DNA of 64,000 nt, from positions 62,001-126,000 of the forward strand of contig NZ_JAVRHM010000009.1 of assembly GCF_031846525.1 (NCBI RefSeq), in the 5' to 3' direction. The translations under genes and the position numbers were made by a program. The notes under the pieces are model-generated. The model ran no database searches, was not told the DNA's origin, and saw only the letters and a program-made list of their open reading frames with translations. This stretch comes from Autumnicola patrickiae (GTDB lineage: Bacteria > Bacteroidota > Bacteroidia > Flavobacteriales > Flavobacteriaceae). Below are positions 53,397-61,118 of the stretch, in pieces. The first letter of the stretch is position 1; every line of letters starts with the position of its first letter.

Positions 53397-53978
53397 TTAA
53401 GCCGCGACTTCTCTTTCCAGCGCCAGGAAATGAGTTAGTTCTGTGCCGTAGGAGCGCAACGGAATAATTGTGATTTCGCATAAATATTCCTCGTTATTCT
53501 TTCTGTAGTTTGTAAATGTTTCAGTGAAAATAATTTCCTCTTTTAATTTACGTGACACCCTCTTTTTAATCTCTTCAGGAGTATTTTGTCCCTGTAGGAA
53601 ATCGGGAGTGCGTCCAATGGCAAAACTGGCAGCATATCCTGTCATCTCATAGAATCCTTTGCTTACCCAATTAATTACACGGGTTGCATCGGTTAATACC
53701 AGCGCATCGTACTCTTCATCCAGAACCGAATTAATATCGAATTGCCATTCGAATCTTTTTTGAAATTGTTTCAGGCTTTTTAGTTCCCTTTCTTTTCTCT
53801 TTCTGTTTAAAGCAGAGTGGAAACTGGTGGAGGAAATATCCATACCAGCCAGTGGGGCGGTAGCTAATCTATGGGAGTTAATTTTGCTTTTTATTTTCCT
53901 GTACTCCTTGTCACTAAGGGTTTGCAGGTAGAGATCCAGTGACCTCATATTGCTCAAATCATCCTGATATCTACTCAT
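53397..53978 (-). CDS. PAS-domain protein
   Basis: A 193-residue cytoplasmic protein. The first 80 residues are charged and helical (YLQTLSDKEYRKIKSKINSH; ALNRKRKERELKSLKQFQKR). A PAS domain follows over about 85-190 (LDEEYDALVLTDATRVINWVSKGFYEMTGYAASFAIGRTPDFLQG), with a LOV/PAC-like end (RKNNEEYLCEITIIPLRS). GRTPDFLQGQNT resembles the flavin-binding loop GRNCRFLQG of LOV photoreceptors, but the reactive Cys is replaced (Thr-Pro-Asp), so light sensing by the usual adduct is unlikely. No output domain is present; it must act through a partner. Repeat-rich DNA lies on both sides. Confidence 0.85.
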   Translation of the reverse strand: MSRYQDDLSNMRSLDLYLQTLSDKEYRKIKSKINSHRLATAPLAGMDISSTSFHSALNRKRKERELKSLKQFQKRFEWQFDINSVLDEEYDALVLTDATRVINWVSKGFYEMTGYAASFAIGRTPDFLQGQNTPEEIKKRVSRKLKEEIIFTETFTNYRKNNEEYLCEITIIPLRSYGTELTHFLALEREVAA

Positions 53979-54418
53979 TTGCTGTTTTTAGCTTGTTTCT
54001 CAAATTATAAACCCCGGTGTGGGAAGCAATGTGCTAAATAATTAAAGAACCTTTTACTTAATAATCTTATCAGTGGTCAACATGCGCCTTTGCATCTTCG
54101 ATTGGTGTGACACAAAGATACTCATAGCGTCGTCAGGCTGAGCCTGTCGAAGCCCTTTTAATGTCACTCAATACCAAGTTTAATTAAAAATAAAAGTACC
54201 TTAATCCGCTTCACAAACCAATTCTGTTTGCCCACTCAACGTTTATAATAAAAATAAATGTAGTGCTAATCCCCATGTGATGGTAATGTTATTGCCATTA
54301 ACTTTAAATGGAAAGCTTAAAATATCTTTATAAGCTTTCCATTTAACATCTGTTTATTTAAAAAATGGACTTCAAAATATATATTGAAGCCAAATTAGGC
54401 TACATCTATGTGCAGAAT
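53979..54418. other. Gene-free stretch with hairpin and CTTCGACAGGCTCAG-type repeat
   Basis: 440 bases. At 54127-54156 lies CGTCAGGCTGAGCCTGTCGA followed by AGCCC, the inverse of the GGCTTCGACAGGCTCAGCC motif seen twice near 58.0-58.5 kb. At 54303-54346 is a long perfect hairpin. No coding frame was seen. Confidence 0.6.
54303..54346 (-). terminator. Long AT-rich hairpin downstream of the small membrane gene
   Basis: TTAAATGGAAAGCTTA (54304-54319) pairs perfectly with TAAGCTTTCCATTTAA (54331-54346), 16 pairs with an 11-base loop. It is 73 bases past the stop of the 52-residue gene on the minus strand, so it may end that transcript, although no clear T-tract follows. Confidence 0.45.
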
Positions 54419-54577
54419 TTATTCTGCATTATCTTTATATATTTTGTATCCAAGATAAGCTACCCCTGCAATGGCACCCCATTTTAAGAGACCTCCGAAT
54501 AATCCCAATCCTTTTTTTGCAGCCCATATTTTTGCTGCTTTTTCTCCTGTTTCTTTTGCTGTTTTCGCTACATCCAT
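54419..54577 (-). CDS. Small glycine-rich single-helix membrane protein
   Basis: Found by hand translation; 52 residues. It starts MDVAKTAKETGEKAAKIWAA (amphipathic helix), continues with KKGLGLFGGLLKWG, then the hydrophobic AIAGVAYLGYKIYKDNAE and a stop. The GAIAGVAYLGYK segment is long enough for one short membrane helix with small-residue packing. The same plan (TGEK near the start, then AGVGYLAYKYI) occurs in the 114-residue protein at 56653-56997, so they are probably distant paralogues. A palindrome, TGCAGAATTTATTCTGCA, spans the stop codon. I do not recognise a named family; a YtxH-like envelope or stress role is possible but unproven. Confidence 0.65.
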   Translation of the reverse strand: MDVAKTAKETGEKAAKIWAAKKGLGLFGGLLKWGAIAGVAYLGYKIYKDNAE

Positions 54578-54862
54578 AATGTTGTTGTTTTTAAATTAAG
54601 TTGATTTTTTTTGATCAAACACCTTTATCAGGTGGAAACTTTTGTGCTTTTAAACACTCCTGTTTCTTTAAAGTTAATCTGAATCAACCCCATTTTCAAA
54701 ACCTTTTAAACATCTTTAACTAAGCTGAAGCCATGTTTAACAAAATCCTCAAAATCTAAAGGATAACCGATCCTGTATCCCAAGATTTTAAGAGACAAAA
54801 AAGATGATTTTTTATAGAAATTGTTGCTGCCACGAAAACCTTATTCTATTTATTGTAACTTA

Positions 54863-56455
54863 TTATTCCCCGATATTGCCGTAAGCTTTATCCAGGAATA
54901 AATACCTGTCGTCTTTTTCTGCATCTTTAAATTTAGACTTTGAGTCGATAATCATTACCGGCGGGGTGGCATCATGAGCTTCTGCAGCCGGCCATTCGGG
55001 AAGGTTTTCTCCGTTTGGATTTCCGGTTTTAATGAAGTTTGCCAAATATTGCATGATGGTCGCAGAAACTGTAAAATCCTCTTCTGTCCAATCGTAAGTA
55101 TCAAATAGATCCAGGTTGCCCATAAAATATTCGATCTCTGCGGCGTGTGGAGCACCAATCGGTTGCTGTTGTGGTGCATTTTCAGAATCCTGATTATTAA
55201 GCGACGGCCTTAATTTGCTATAGAGGTAGCGGTAGACGGGTTCGTTACTGTTTTTGCGGTGCAGGTCAAACCATTTCCAGGTACTGTAGGAGATAAAGCT
55301 GTCTGAAGCCAAAGCGGTGGCAGATTTCTCAATTTCGTCTGCAGAACTGTGGGGATAAAGCTTCAGAACTTCTTCAAAGTTTTCAGGATAGGTTTCTTTT
55401 ACTTTTTCAATGTAATTTTCTTCGGAATAGGATTCGTCCTGCATAAAGGCTGTACCCGGAATTTCGGCAGAATTCCATCCTAAAAGCAACGGAATTTGCG
55501 CCTGATTTCGCTTCCTGAAGATTTCCGGAAGTGTTTCCGGTAAAAAGTAGCCGTCGATAACACTGGAAAACCTGAAAGCATCTGACTTTCTATAACTTTC
55601 AAATATTTCAGCAGTACTCGCTGCTTTCATTTCTTCAATAGAAGTATAGCCATTTTTTTCAGCAAATTCAGCTCCGTTTTTTTCAGCTTCAGCTAAAGAA
55701 ACAGGCGCCAGAGTGGGTTTTATAGCAGCGCCACTCTCGCCAATTGCACCAGCAATAAGATCTTTGGAAAGGGGAGAGGCCATTTGTGCGCTCACAGAAA
55801 CCGAACCGGCAGATTCTCCCGCAATGGTCACTTTTTTGGGATCGCCGCCAAAAGCCGCAATATTATCCTGAACCCATTGTAAAGCCGCATGCTGGTCCAG
55901 AAGTCCATAATTTCCTGAAGCATTATATTCAGCTTCCTCGCTGAGTTCGGGATGGGCAAAAAATCCGAAAATATTGAGTCGGTAATTTACCGTTATCGCA
56001 ATAATGCCTTTTTGAGCCATGGCAGCTCCGTCATATCGGGGTTCAGACGCATCGCCGGCTACAAAGCCGCCGCCGTAAAAATAAACCAGCACGGGGAGCT
56101 TTGCAGTGCCCCTTTTAGCAGGCGTCCATACATTAAGATAAAGACAATCCTCGCTTTGGCCGTCACTACGGAAAACCATATCGTCGAAAATCCTTGCCTG
56201 CACAGGCGAAGGGCCAAATTTAGTGGTTTCTTTTACTCCTTCCCATTCTTCCAACTCCTGTGGAGCCTTCCATCGCAATTCTCCAACCGGGGGCTGTGCA
56301 AAAGGAACGCCCAGATAGATAAATAGATCTTTTTTGGCATCATAATAACCACCAATTTTCCCTTTTTTAATTTCTCTTTGTGCAGGTTGTTGCTCCTGGG
56401 AAACAGAAGGGGAAATGATGGAGAGGGCGAAGAAAAGCAACAGAATATTTTTCAT
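54863..56455 (-). CDS. Type B carboxylesterase
   Basis: Exported 530-residue alpha/beta-hydrolase with a signal peptide (LLFFALSIISPSVSQEQ). It has the family's N-terminal IYLGVPFAQPPVGELRWKAPQ, SEDCLYLNVWTPA, the oxyanion motif VYFYGGGFVAGD, nucleophile S215 in TIAGESAGSVSVSAQ, and the C-terminal catalytic His in GAPHAAEIEYFMG. Such enzymes cleave carboxylic esters, including acyl groups on carbohydrates, but no substrate can be read. The C-terminal WPAAEAHDATPPVMIID is typical. It stands alone; the MITE-like repeat unit lies immediately upstream of its start (56504-56624), within its likely promoter region. Confidence 0.93.
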   Translation of the reverse strand: MKNILLLFFALSIISPSVSQEQQPAQREIKKGKIGGYYDAKKDLFIYLGVPFAQPPVGELRWKAPQELEEWEGVKETTKFGPSPVQARIFDDMVFRSDGQSEDCLYLNVWTPAKRGTAKLPVLVYFYGGGFVAGDASEPRYDGAAMAQKGIIAITVNYRLNIFGFFAHPELSEEAEYNASGNYGLLDQHAALQWVQDNIAAFGGDPKKVTIAGESAGSVSVSAQMASPLSKDLIAGAIGESGAAIKPTLAPVSLAEAEKNGAEFAEKNGYTSIEEMKAASTAEIFESYRKSDAFRFSSVIDGYFLPETLPEIFRKRNQAQIPLLLGWNSAEIPGTAFMQDESYSEENYIEKVKETYPENFEEVLKLYPHSSADEIEKSATALASDSFISYSTWKWFDLHRKNSNEPVYRYLYSKLRPSLNNQDSENAPQQQPIGAPHAAEIEYFMGNLDLFDTYDWTEEDFTVSATIMQYLANFIKTGNPNGENLPEWPAAEAHDATPPVMIIDSKSKFKDAEKDDRYLFLDKAYGNIGE

Positions 56456-56503
56456 GAAAAGCAGAGTTATCTTTTAAATATACAAATAATACGAGAAAAA
56501 AAG

Positions 56504-56624
56504 AGGCAGTCCAAAAATGGCAATTATCGCACTGCTAAAATAATTCCGGTATTTTGAAGTACATAGAAATCCTGTACAATCCGAAGCCATTAAGACAGCT
56601 AAATAATCCATTTTTGGACTGCCT
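56504..56624. mobile_element. MITE-like element with 17-base terminal inverted repeats
   Basis: AGGCAGTCCAAAAATGG (56504-56520) and CCATTTTTGGACTGCCT (56608-56624) are perfect inverse copies that enclose 87 bases with no open frame. The left end continues into the dispersed core as GGCAATTATCG; the right end is a half copy only. The flanks show no clear target duplication. It is the only member of the dispersed family in this window with two clear ends. No transposase is nearby, so movement would require one supplied elsewhere. Confidence 0.5.
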
Positions 56625-56652
56625 GCTATAATTTTGAATGTGGTAGAAAAAA

Positions 56653-56997
56653 TTAAATCACAATCTTTTTATCTCCTTTTACACCTTTGTAATTTCCACT
56701 AAGGTCCTGGTTTTCCTGCTCGATCTTGTGTTTCTTTTTGTTGAATTTATTTTTGAACTTTTTCTTTTTCTCGTTGATCTCGTCGCTGTTACTTTGTATA
56801 TATTTATATGCAAGGTAACCTACACCCGCTGCTGCTGCTACGCCCACGCCAATAACTCCGCCGCGGGTGGCAAGGGTTTTGCCTACTTTAAAAGCTGTGG
56901 CTTTTGCCAATAGTTTTCCTCCCATTGCAACAAGGTCGCTGCCGCGGGTTACGAGTTTTTCTCCGGTTTTTATTACTGCATCATTCATATTTGTCAA
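56653..56997 (-). CDS. Small glycine-rich membrane protein with charged tail
   Basis: A 114-residue protein (an alternative start is three codons in). Helical and glycine-rich N-terminal half (TGEKLVTRGSDLVAMGGKLL), then a strongly small-residue hydrophobic segment VIGVGVAAAAGVGYLAYKYI (about 48-68) and a lysine-rich tail (EKKKKFKNKFNKKKHKIEQ). One membrane helix with glycine-zipper spacing is likely. It shares TGEK and the AGVxYLxYK segment with the 52-residue protein at 54419-54577. No known family was recognised. It lies between the MITE-like element and the SDR gene. Confidence 0.7.
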   Translation of the reverse strand: MTNMNDAVIKTGEKLVTRGSDLVAMGGKLLAKATAFKVGKTLATRGGVIGVGVAAAAGVGYLAYKYIQSNSDEINEKKKKFKNKFNKKKHKIEQENQDLSGNYKGVKGDKKIVI

Positions 56998-57021
56998 ATT
57001 TAGATTAGTATTTATTTTTAA

Positions 57022-57753
57022 TTATGCTTTTCCTGTTGGTTTAATTAATAACTCATTAACATTTACAGTTTCCGGTTGTGAAACTGCGTAAAAAACAGCA
57101 TCGGCTATATTTTCCGTATCCAGTTTCGCCTCGTCTTCACTGTAATCTTTGTCTTCCAGTAATTCCTGATCTGTAATGTCCTCCCGAAGATCGGTAGCGA
57201 CTGTTCCCGGTTCTATCGCGGTAACGCGGATGTTGAATTCCGTAGAAAGTTCCATTCGCATGGCTTTTGACAGTGCAATAACCGCTGCTTTTGAAGCGCC
57301 ATATACGGCACCGCCTTCAAAAATTTCCTTTCCGTCTACAGATGCTATGTTTACTATATGTCCGTTTTCCTGTTTTTTCATATGCGGAAGTACCGAGTAT
57401 ATACACCGGAGACAACCTTTTAGATTCACTTCTACGGTTTGCAGCCATTCATCCAGATGACGGTTTTTTAGATAGGTAAGCGGCATAACACCTGCTGAAT
57501 TTACCAAAATATCGATCCTGCCAAATTCTCTTATTATCTCTTTAAAACCGTTAGCCACACTATCGGTGAGACTTACATCCATCTCCACGACCATACTTTT
57601 ATTTCCGATTTCCATCTGCAGTTCTTTCAATTTATCTACACTACGGCTGGCGAGGGCGACATGGCAACCTTCCTTAGAAAGTTTTTTAGCAATTGCTCTT
57701 CCAATTCCGCTGCTTGCTCCTGTAATTACTGCTACTTTATTCTTTAAAATCAT
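57022..57753 (-). CDS. Short-chain dehydrogenase/reductase
   Basis: A 243-residue classical SDR with a Rossmann fold. Cofactor motif TGASSGIGRAIAK near residue 12, VEMDVSL, NSAGVMPL near 86, catalytic Ser in NIASVDG near 139 and the YGASKAAV Tyr-Lys pair near 152-156. The Arg and Ser after the first Gly-rich loop (ASRS) favour NADP(H). It ends 24 bases from the start of the small glycine-rich gene in the same direction, so the two may share a transcript. The substrate is unknown. Confidence 0.93.
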   Translation of the reverse strand: MILKNKVAVITGASSGIGRAIAKKLSKEGCHVALASRSVDKLKELQMEIGNKSMVVEMDVSLTDSVANGFKEIIREFGRIDILVNSAGVMPLTYLKNRHLDEWLQTVEVNLKGCLRCIYSVLPHMKKQENGHIVNIASVDGKEIFEGGAVYGASKAAVIALSKAMRMELSTEFNIRVTAIEPGTVATDLREDITDQELLEDKDYSEDEAKLDTENIADAVFYAVSQPETVNVNELLIKPTGKA

Positions 57754-58012
57754 TCTTTTTCACTTTTTCCTAAATATCCAATATTCTCACTGGAGAAGGA
57801 GTTAAGAGGTTTGTAAATAACAAGAATTTAACGAGTTAAAGGAGATGTGAAAATGTTTCTTTGGTACAATGGTTTGGTTTACTGATGGTACTTCTAATTT
57901 TATTGGTAGTTCATTGTTGTCCACAATGTCACAGCGGAGTCGAGATGCTTTCTGGCTTAGGAAGTTGTAATTTGAAAATTTCTAAATTCGAAAATGTACT
58001 GATGAAATAATG

Positions 58013-58075
58013 AGGGCTTCGACAGGCTCAGCCGGACTGTAGCTTCCATTGTCACACAGAGCTTGTCGAAGTGTG
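58013..58075 (+). repeat. CTTCGACAGGCTCAG / TTGTCGAAG motif pair, first copy
   Basis: AGGGCTTCGACAGGCTCAGC then CGGACTGT (58013-58040), followed by TGTCACACAGAGCTTGTCGA then AGTGTG (58050-58075). Both halves recur at 58493-58520 and 58589-58614. The second half has inverted ends TCACAC/GTGTGA. Confidence 0.8.
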
Positions 58076-58110
58076 TTTTGATCTTTTTTCTAATATCTTT
58101 GAGTCATGGC

Positions 58111-58177
58111 TCTTGTCTCCTGCTTCCCGTTTCCTGTCTCCCGTTTCCTGCTTCCTGCTTCCTGTTTCCTGTTTCCG
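58111..58177 (+). repeat. Pyrimidine tract of degenerate 7-base units
   Basis: Repeated CTTCCTG/TTTCCTG/TCTCCCG-type units with a period of seven. A related tract of TATTGTC units passing into CTTCCTG/TTTCCTG is at 58638-58692, just before the lipoprotein gene. Confidence 0.75.
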
Positions 58178-58492
58178 TTTAAGATAGAACCTCCAAAAAG
58201 CCAATTTTCGACCTTTTTCGTACTTCCAACTTCATACCTCGTAATTCTATTTCCCCTCTTTCTTTTTCCTTAGATGAAAAAGAAACAAAAAATCAAGGCT
58301 TACGAAACTTTATCTAAATTTTTCATTCGGCACCTAAATTTTGTGAACTCGCTGTCATACTTTTTGTAAGTACTAATTTCTGCACAGCTCAAACAGCATA
58401 AAATTTTACGTTGCCTTCACTTCAAATTTTACGATAAACTTTCGATAGGCCGGGTCATAAAGTAATTTGAAGATTTGCTGATGAGATAGTGG

Positions 58493-58614
58493 AGGGCTTC
58501 GACAGGCTCAGCCGGACTGTGTTGATCTGAAAATGTGCTAATTTGAAAATTTGATAATGTTATCACTATAGTTTCTTTGTGTTTGGAATGTCACACAGAG
58601 CTTGTCGAAGTGTG
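58493..58614 (+). repeat. CTTCGACAGGCTCAG / TTGTCGAAG motif pair, second copy
   Basis: Same two motifs as at 58013-58075, here 68 bases apart instead of 9. The upstream bases also match (TGCTGATGAGATAGTGGAGG against TACTGATGAAATAATGAGG), so the duplicated unit is about 45 bases for the first motif. Confidence 0.8.
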
Positions 58615-58637
58615 ATCTCATTTTTCTAACATTTTTA

Positions 58638-58692
58638 ATTGTCTATTGTCTATTGTCTATTGTCTCTTGTCTCCTGCTTCCTGTTTCCTGTT
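58638..58692 (+). repeat. TATTGTC heptamer tract
   Basis: Three TATTGTC units, then variants TCTTGTC, TCCTGCT, TCCTGTT, TCCTGTT. It ends about 100 bases before the lipoprotein gene's start codon and may vary in length between strains. Confidence 0.75.
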
Positions 58693-58789
58693 CACATAAA
58701 ATGTTATTTTATTCCAAAAGGACTTCCGGAGCTATAAATTTTACTTCAGAATGCTTATCTTAAGAGGTAAATCAAAAAAACCAGAAACT

Positions 58790-59293
58790 ATGAAAATTTC
58801 TAAATTATTGTTTTTATTGTTTTTTGTAGCCATTGCTTCCTGTAATGATGCTCAGCAAAATCAACAAAATATTGAAGAAATTGAAGAACAGGAAGTAGAC
58901 GTAGAAGATAGGGCTACTGTAGAGAAGCAAGTGGGAGATCCCGAAAACCTGATGAAGGACTGGGACGAGTTGTTGAACCAGGAAGATACTTTGGGACTTG
59001 CCGAAATAATTGCAGATGATGCGGTGTTGCTAACCGGCGGTAAAGGCGTGAAGGATACCGATAGTATCAGGATGTGGTTAAATAATAATTCTGTTGCGAT
59101 GAAAGGTCTTACTAGGGAAGCTATGGTGAATAGTTCGGGTGAAAAAATCAGGTACCAGGCCGGGACATTTTCTAAGGAAGAAGAAAGTACGCCAGGGGAA
59201 GGAACTTATACCATTATTTGGGAACAGGACGATAGTGACAGCCAGTGGAAAATAAAACTTCTGGATATTTCTTCTGAAGGAAATTCTGATTAG
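58790..59293 (+). CDS. SnoaL-like (NTF2-fold, DUF4440-type) lipoprotein
   Basis: I start it at the ATG at 58790, where the lipoprotein signal begins (MKISKLLFLLFFVAIASC); an in-frame ATG at 58751 would put charged residues in front. The 167-residue product has a Gln/Glu-rich linker after Cys (NDAQQNQQNIEEIEEQEVDVED), then a single domain with the NTF2-like pattern LMKDWDELLNQEDTLGLAEIIADDAVLLTGG and YTIIWEQDDSDSQWKIKLLDIS. Such domains bind small molecules or act as simple enzymes; none is assigned. The residues after Cys do not match the surface-export signal, so it should face the periplasm. Confidence 0.85.
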   Translation: MKISKLLFLLFFVAIASCNDAQQNQQNIEEIEEQEVDVEDRATVEKQVGDPENLMKDWDELLNQEDTLGLAEIIADDAVLLTGGKGVKDTDSIRMWLNNNSVAMKGLTREAMVNSSGEKIRYQAGTFSKEEESTPGEGTYTIIWEQDDSDSQWKIKLLDISSEGNSD

Positions 59294-59346
59294 AACCTGG
59301 AAATCGGTTTTTTAAACCAGGAATTTTACTGAAATGAAGGTCGGTA

Positions 59347-59380
59347 AGGTGGCAGCTTTAAATGCTAATTATCGGCCTTT
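59347..59380 (+). repeat. Dispersed element, copy 9 (diverged)
   Basis: AGGTGGCAGCTTTAAATGCT then AATTATCGGCC, 54 bases after the lipoprotein gene. AATTATCG and the GGCAGC left part are kept. Confidence 0.45.
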
Positions 59381-59418
59381 ATTAATTTAGATTCTTAGTA
59401 CTGCTGAAGGATGCTGGG

Positions 59419-59676
59419 TTAATTGAGGGAGCGGTTAAACCGCGTCATCATTTTATAAGCGCAGCGAAAAATTTTCTGCTTTCTAGAGGATTTTTTCGAA
59501 GATCCGGAATTCATCATTTCAATCTTTATAAATTTCCCTCCCAATTTGTAAAAGCTTATTTCCTGCGGAAGCGTAAGTGCTCCCGAATCATTTCTTTTAA
59601 TGCCACTATTCTTTTTAAAAATAAAATCTCCTACACATTCCCTTACTAGTTTCGAATTTTGCGAAGCATCTTCCAT
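59419..59676 (-). CDS. Small protein of unknown function
   Basis: An 85-residue open frame in an otherwise empty gap. The protein is basic and mixed (VRECVGDFIFKKNSGIKRND; SGALTLPQEISFYKLGGKFIK; SSRKQKIFRCAYKMMTRFN). It has no signal peptide or membrane helix and matches no family I recognise. It has an ATG start with an A/T-rich upstream region, as usual here. Residue use looks protein-like and no longer frame competes, but a chance frame cannot be excluded. Confidence 0.5.
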   Translation of the reverse strand: MEDASQNSKLVRECVGDFIFKKNSGIKRNDSGALTLPQEISFYKLGGKFIKIEMMNSGSSKKSSRKQKIFRCAYKMMTRFNRSLN

Positions 59677-59793
59677 AACTATTTATTTTTTAATGAAAAG
59701 TGATATAATTTACGAAAAATAATTGAGATCGGTAAATTTTTAAAGCATTTATAGAAGTTGTGTTTGAATTTTGAGGATTCTGAAGTGATTGAA

Positions 59794-60342
59794 TTATGTT
59801 ATTTCAAGTGCTTTCTGCGCCTGTAGCATATGGCGATCATTATGATATATTACCACTCTTAAGGTGTCTCCCAACTTTAATTTAAGAAAGCTTGTAATAC
59901 TAATAGAGGTTTTAGTTTTATTGAGGCTAATTTTTCTTGCTTTTTCCAGGAGGTCCAATATTTTATTTTGCTGAATAATAAATTCTTCCAATGCTTCCTT
60001 ATCCAATTTACTGCCATTGGGATTTTTGTTCCTGAAGGTTTTTATTTTCTTCATCTTTTCACCGGGAAGCATCATTTTAGCAAAATAATTTCCAAGCTTG
60101 CCAGATGCAAATTTTTCTTCAGCAGCGTAGTCCCTTTGGTTTATTCTCTTTTCTATCTCCGGCAAGTAATACTCTCCGTAGAGGTTAAGGTGTTTAATGC
60201 ATTCTAAAGCACTCCAGGAATGATCATTAACTTTATGGTTTAAATTTTCCAGTGGAAGCTTTTTCATCTGTTCTGCTTTGCGAAGGTTTTGAAGGGTACG
60301 TGCTTTTAAATCAGAAATTAAGTCTTCGGAAGCTATTTTCAT
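59794..60342 (-). CDS. DinB-like (DinB_2) four-helix protein
   Basis: A 182-residue cytoplasmic protein. It has the metal-site pattern of DinB/YfiT-like folds: the first His in SWSALECIKHLNLYGEYYLP and the late pair in VVIYHNDRHMLQAQKAL. These bind a divalent metal in relatives, some of which are thiol-dependent transferases. It lies 57 bases downstream of the Crp/Fnr-type regulator gene in the same direction and is probably co-transcribed. The exact reaction is unknown. Confidence 0.87.
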   Translation of the reverse strand: MKIASEDLISDLKARTLQNLRKAEQMKKLPLENLNHKVNDHSWSALECIKHLNLYGEYYLPEIEKRINQRDYAAEEKFASGKLGNYFAKMMLPGEKMKKIKTFRNKNPNGSKLDKEALEEFIIQQNKILDLLEKARKISLNKTKTSISITSFLKLKLGDTLRVVIYHNDRHMLQAQKALEIT

Positions 60343-60399
60343 GTTGTTGAACTTTAAAACAAATATCGAAGTTTCTGAAAACCAAAATCTTGATTCAAA

Positions 60400-60936
60400 T
60401 CAAGACTTTTTTAACCTTGAAAGTGTTTCCGGAGTCATTCTTAAGTACGACGCGATGTAGCGGTTCGGAATTTCCTGAAATAGTTGCGGACTTGTTTGCA
60501 GGACTCTTTGATATCTTTCGGAAGGGGAGGAGGTAAGTAAGTCTCTTTCCCTTTCCATTTGCTGAAAAACTAATTGTTCTAAAATTACGTGCCACAGTTT
60601 CAGGTTTTCTTTATTGCTGAAGATAAAGTCCATAAACTTCTTCTTTCCAATTACCTTTAGTTGTGACTTTTTCAGTGCCTGAATGTAAAGATCAGAAGGC
60701 TGCTGGCTAATATAACTGTCCAGTGCAGCCACAAAATTGTATTTATAAGCAAACCTGATGGTAAGCTCCTCTTCCTTATCTACCACGAAAATCCTTAGGC
60801 TGCCTTCTTTTACAAAATAGATATTAGTGTCTATACTTCCTGCTACTTTAATATATTCGTTGCGAAGAGGTTTGAAATCCCGCTCCCAGAGGTCTAGCTC
60901 TTCTATTTTTTGCTGAAGTTGATGTAGAGGGTTCAT
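60400..60936 (-). CDS. Crp/Fnr-family transcription regulator
   Basis: A 178-residue regulator. A cyclic-nucleotide-binding-type beta-roll is present (YIKVAGSIDTNIYFVKEGSLRIFVVDKEEELTIRFAYKYNFVAALDSYI), then a dimer helix and a C-terminal helix-turn-helix typical of Bacteroidota Crp-like proteins (RYQRVLQTSPQLFQEIPNRYIASYLRMTPETLSRLKK). The phosphate-binding cassette Arg of cAMP-binding Crp is not evident, and there are no Fnr-type Cys ligands, so the effector is unknown. It is first in a probable two-gene unit with the DinB-like gene. Confidence 0.9.
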   Translation of the reverse strand: MNPLHQLQQKIEELDLWERDFKPLRNEYIKVAGSIDTNIYFVKEGSLRIFVVDKEEELTIRFAYKYNFVAALDSYISQQPSDLYIQALKKSQLKVIGKKKFMDFIFSNKENLKLWHVILEQLVFQQMERERDLLTSSPSERYQRVLQTSPQLFQEIPNRYIASYLRMTPETLSRLKKS

Positions 60937-61118
60937 AATTTCAAATGTTTTTCTAATTTATTCAATAGCAGTAAATAAGCAATAGATAATGAATAGCCGA
61001 AGTTTAGACCTTTAGTTTTCCACAAAACAGGTTTTCCTATCATAGTTGTTTCATCCTAAGATTTCAACAATATTTAAAACTTTTACTACAGCTGCTAAAA
61101 TCAGAGTAGCGAGACTAA

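Larger units (their letters stand above)
57754..58789. other. 1-kb repeat-laden intergenic region
   Basis: No gene is seen. It contains an inverted relative of the 79-base repeat (about 57923-57951), two copies each of two CTTCGACA/TTGTCGAAG-type motifs, two heptamer-type pyrimidine tracts (58111-58177; 58638-58692), a weak dispersed element (58192-58216), and around 58265-58310 the phrase AAAGAAACAAAAAATCAAGG, which I remember as a recurring sequence in flavobacterial intergenic DNA (recollection, not checked). It separates the SDR gene from the SnoaL-like lipoprotein gene. Confidence 0.75.

Noticed and set aside
57754..58789. CRISPR-like array suggested by the many repeats
   Set aside because: Repeats are of different families and irregularly spaced, the tracts have a seven-base period without spacers, and no cas gene is present.
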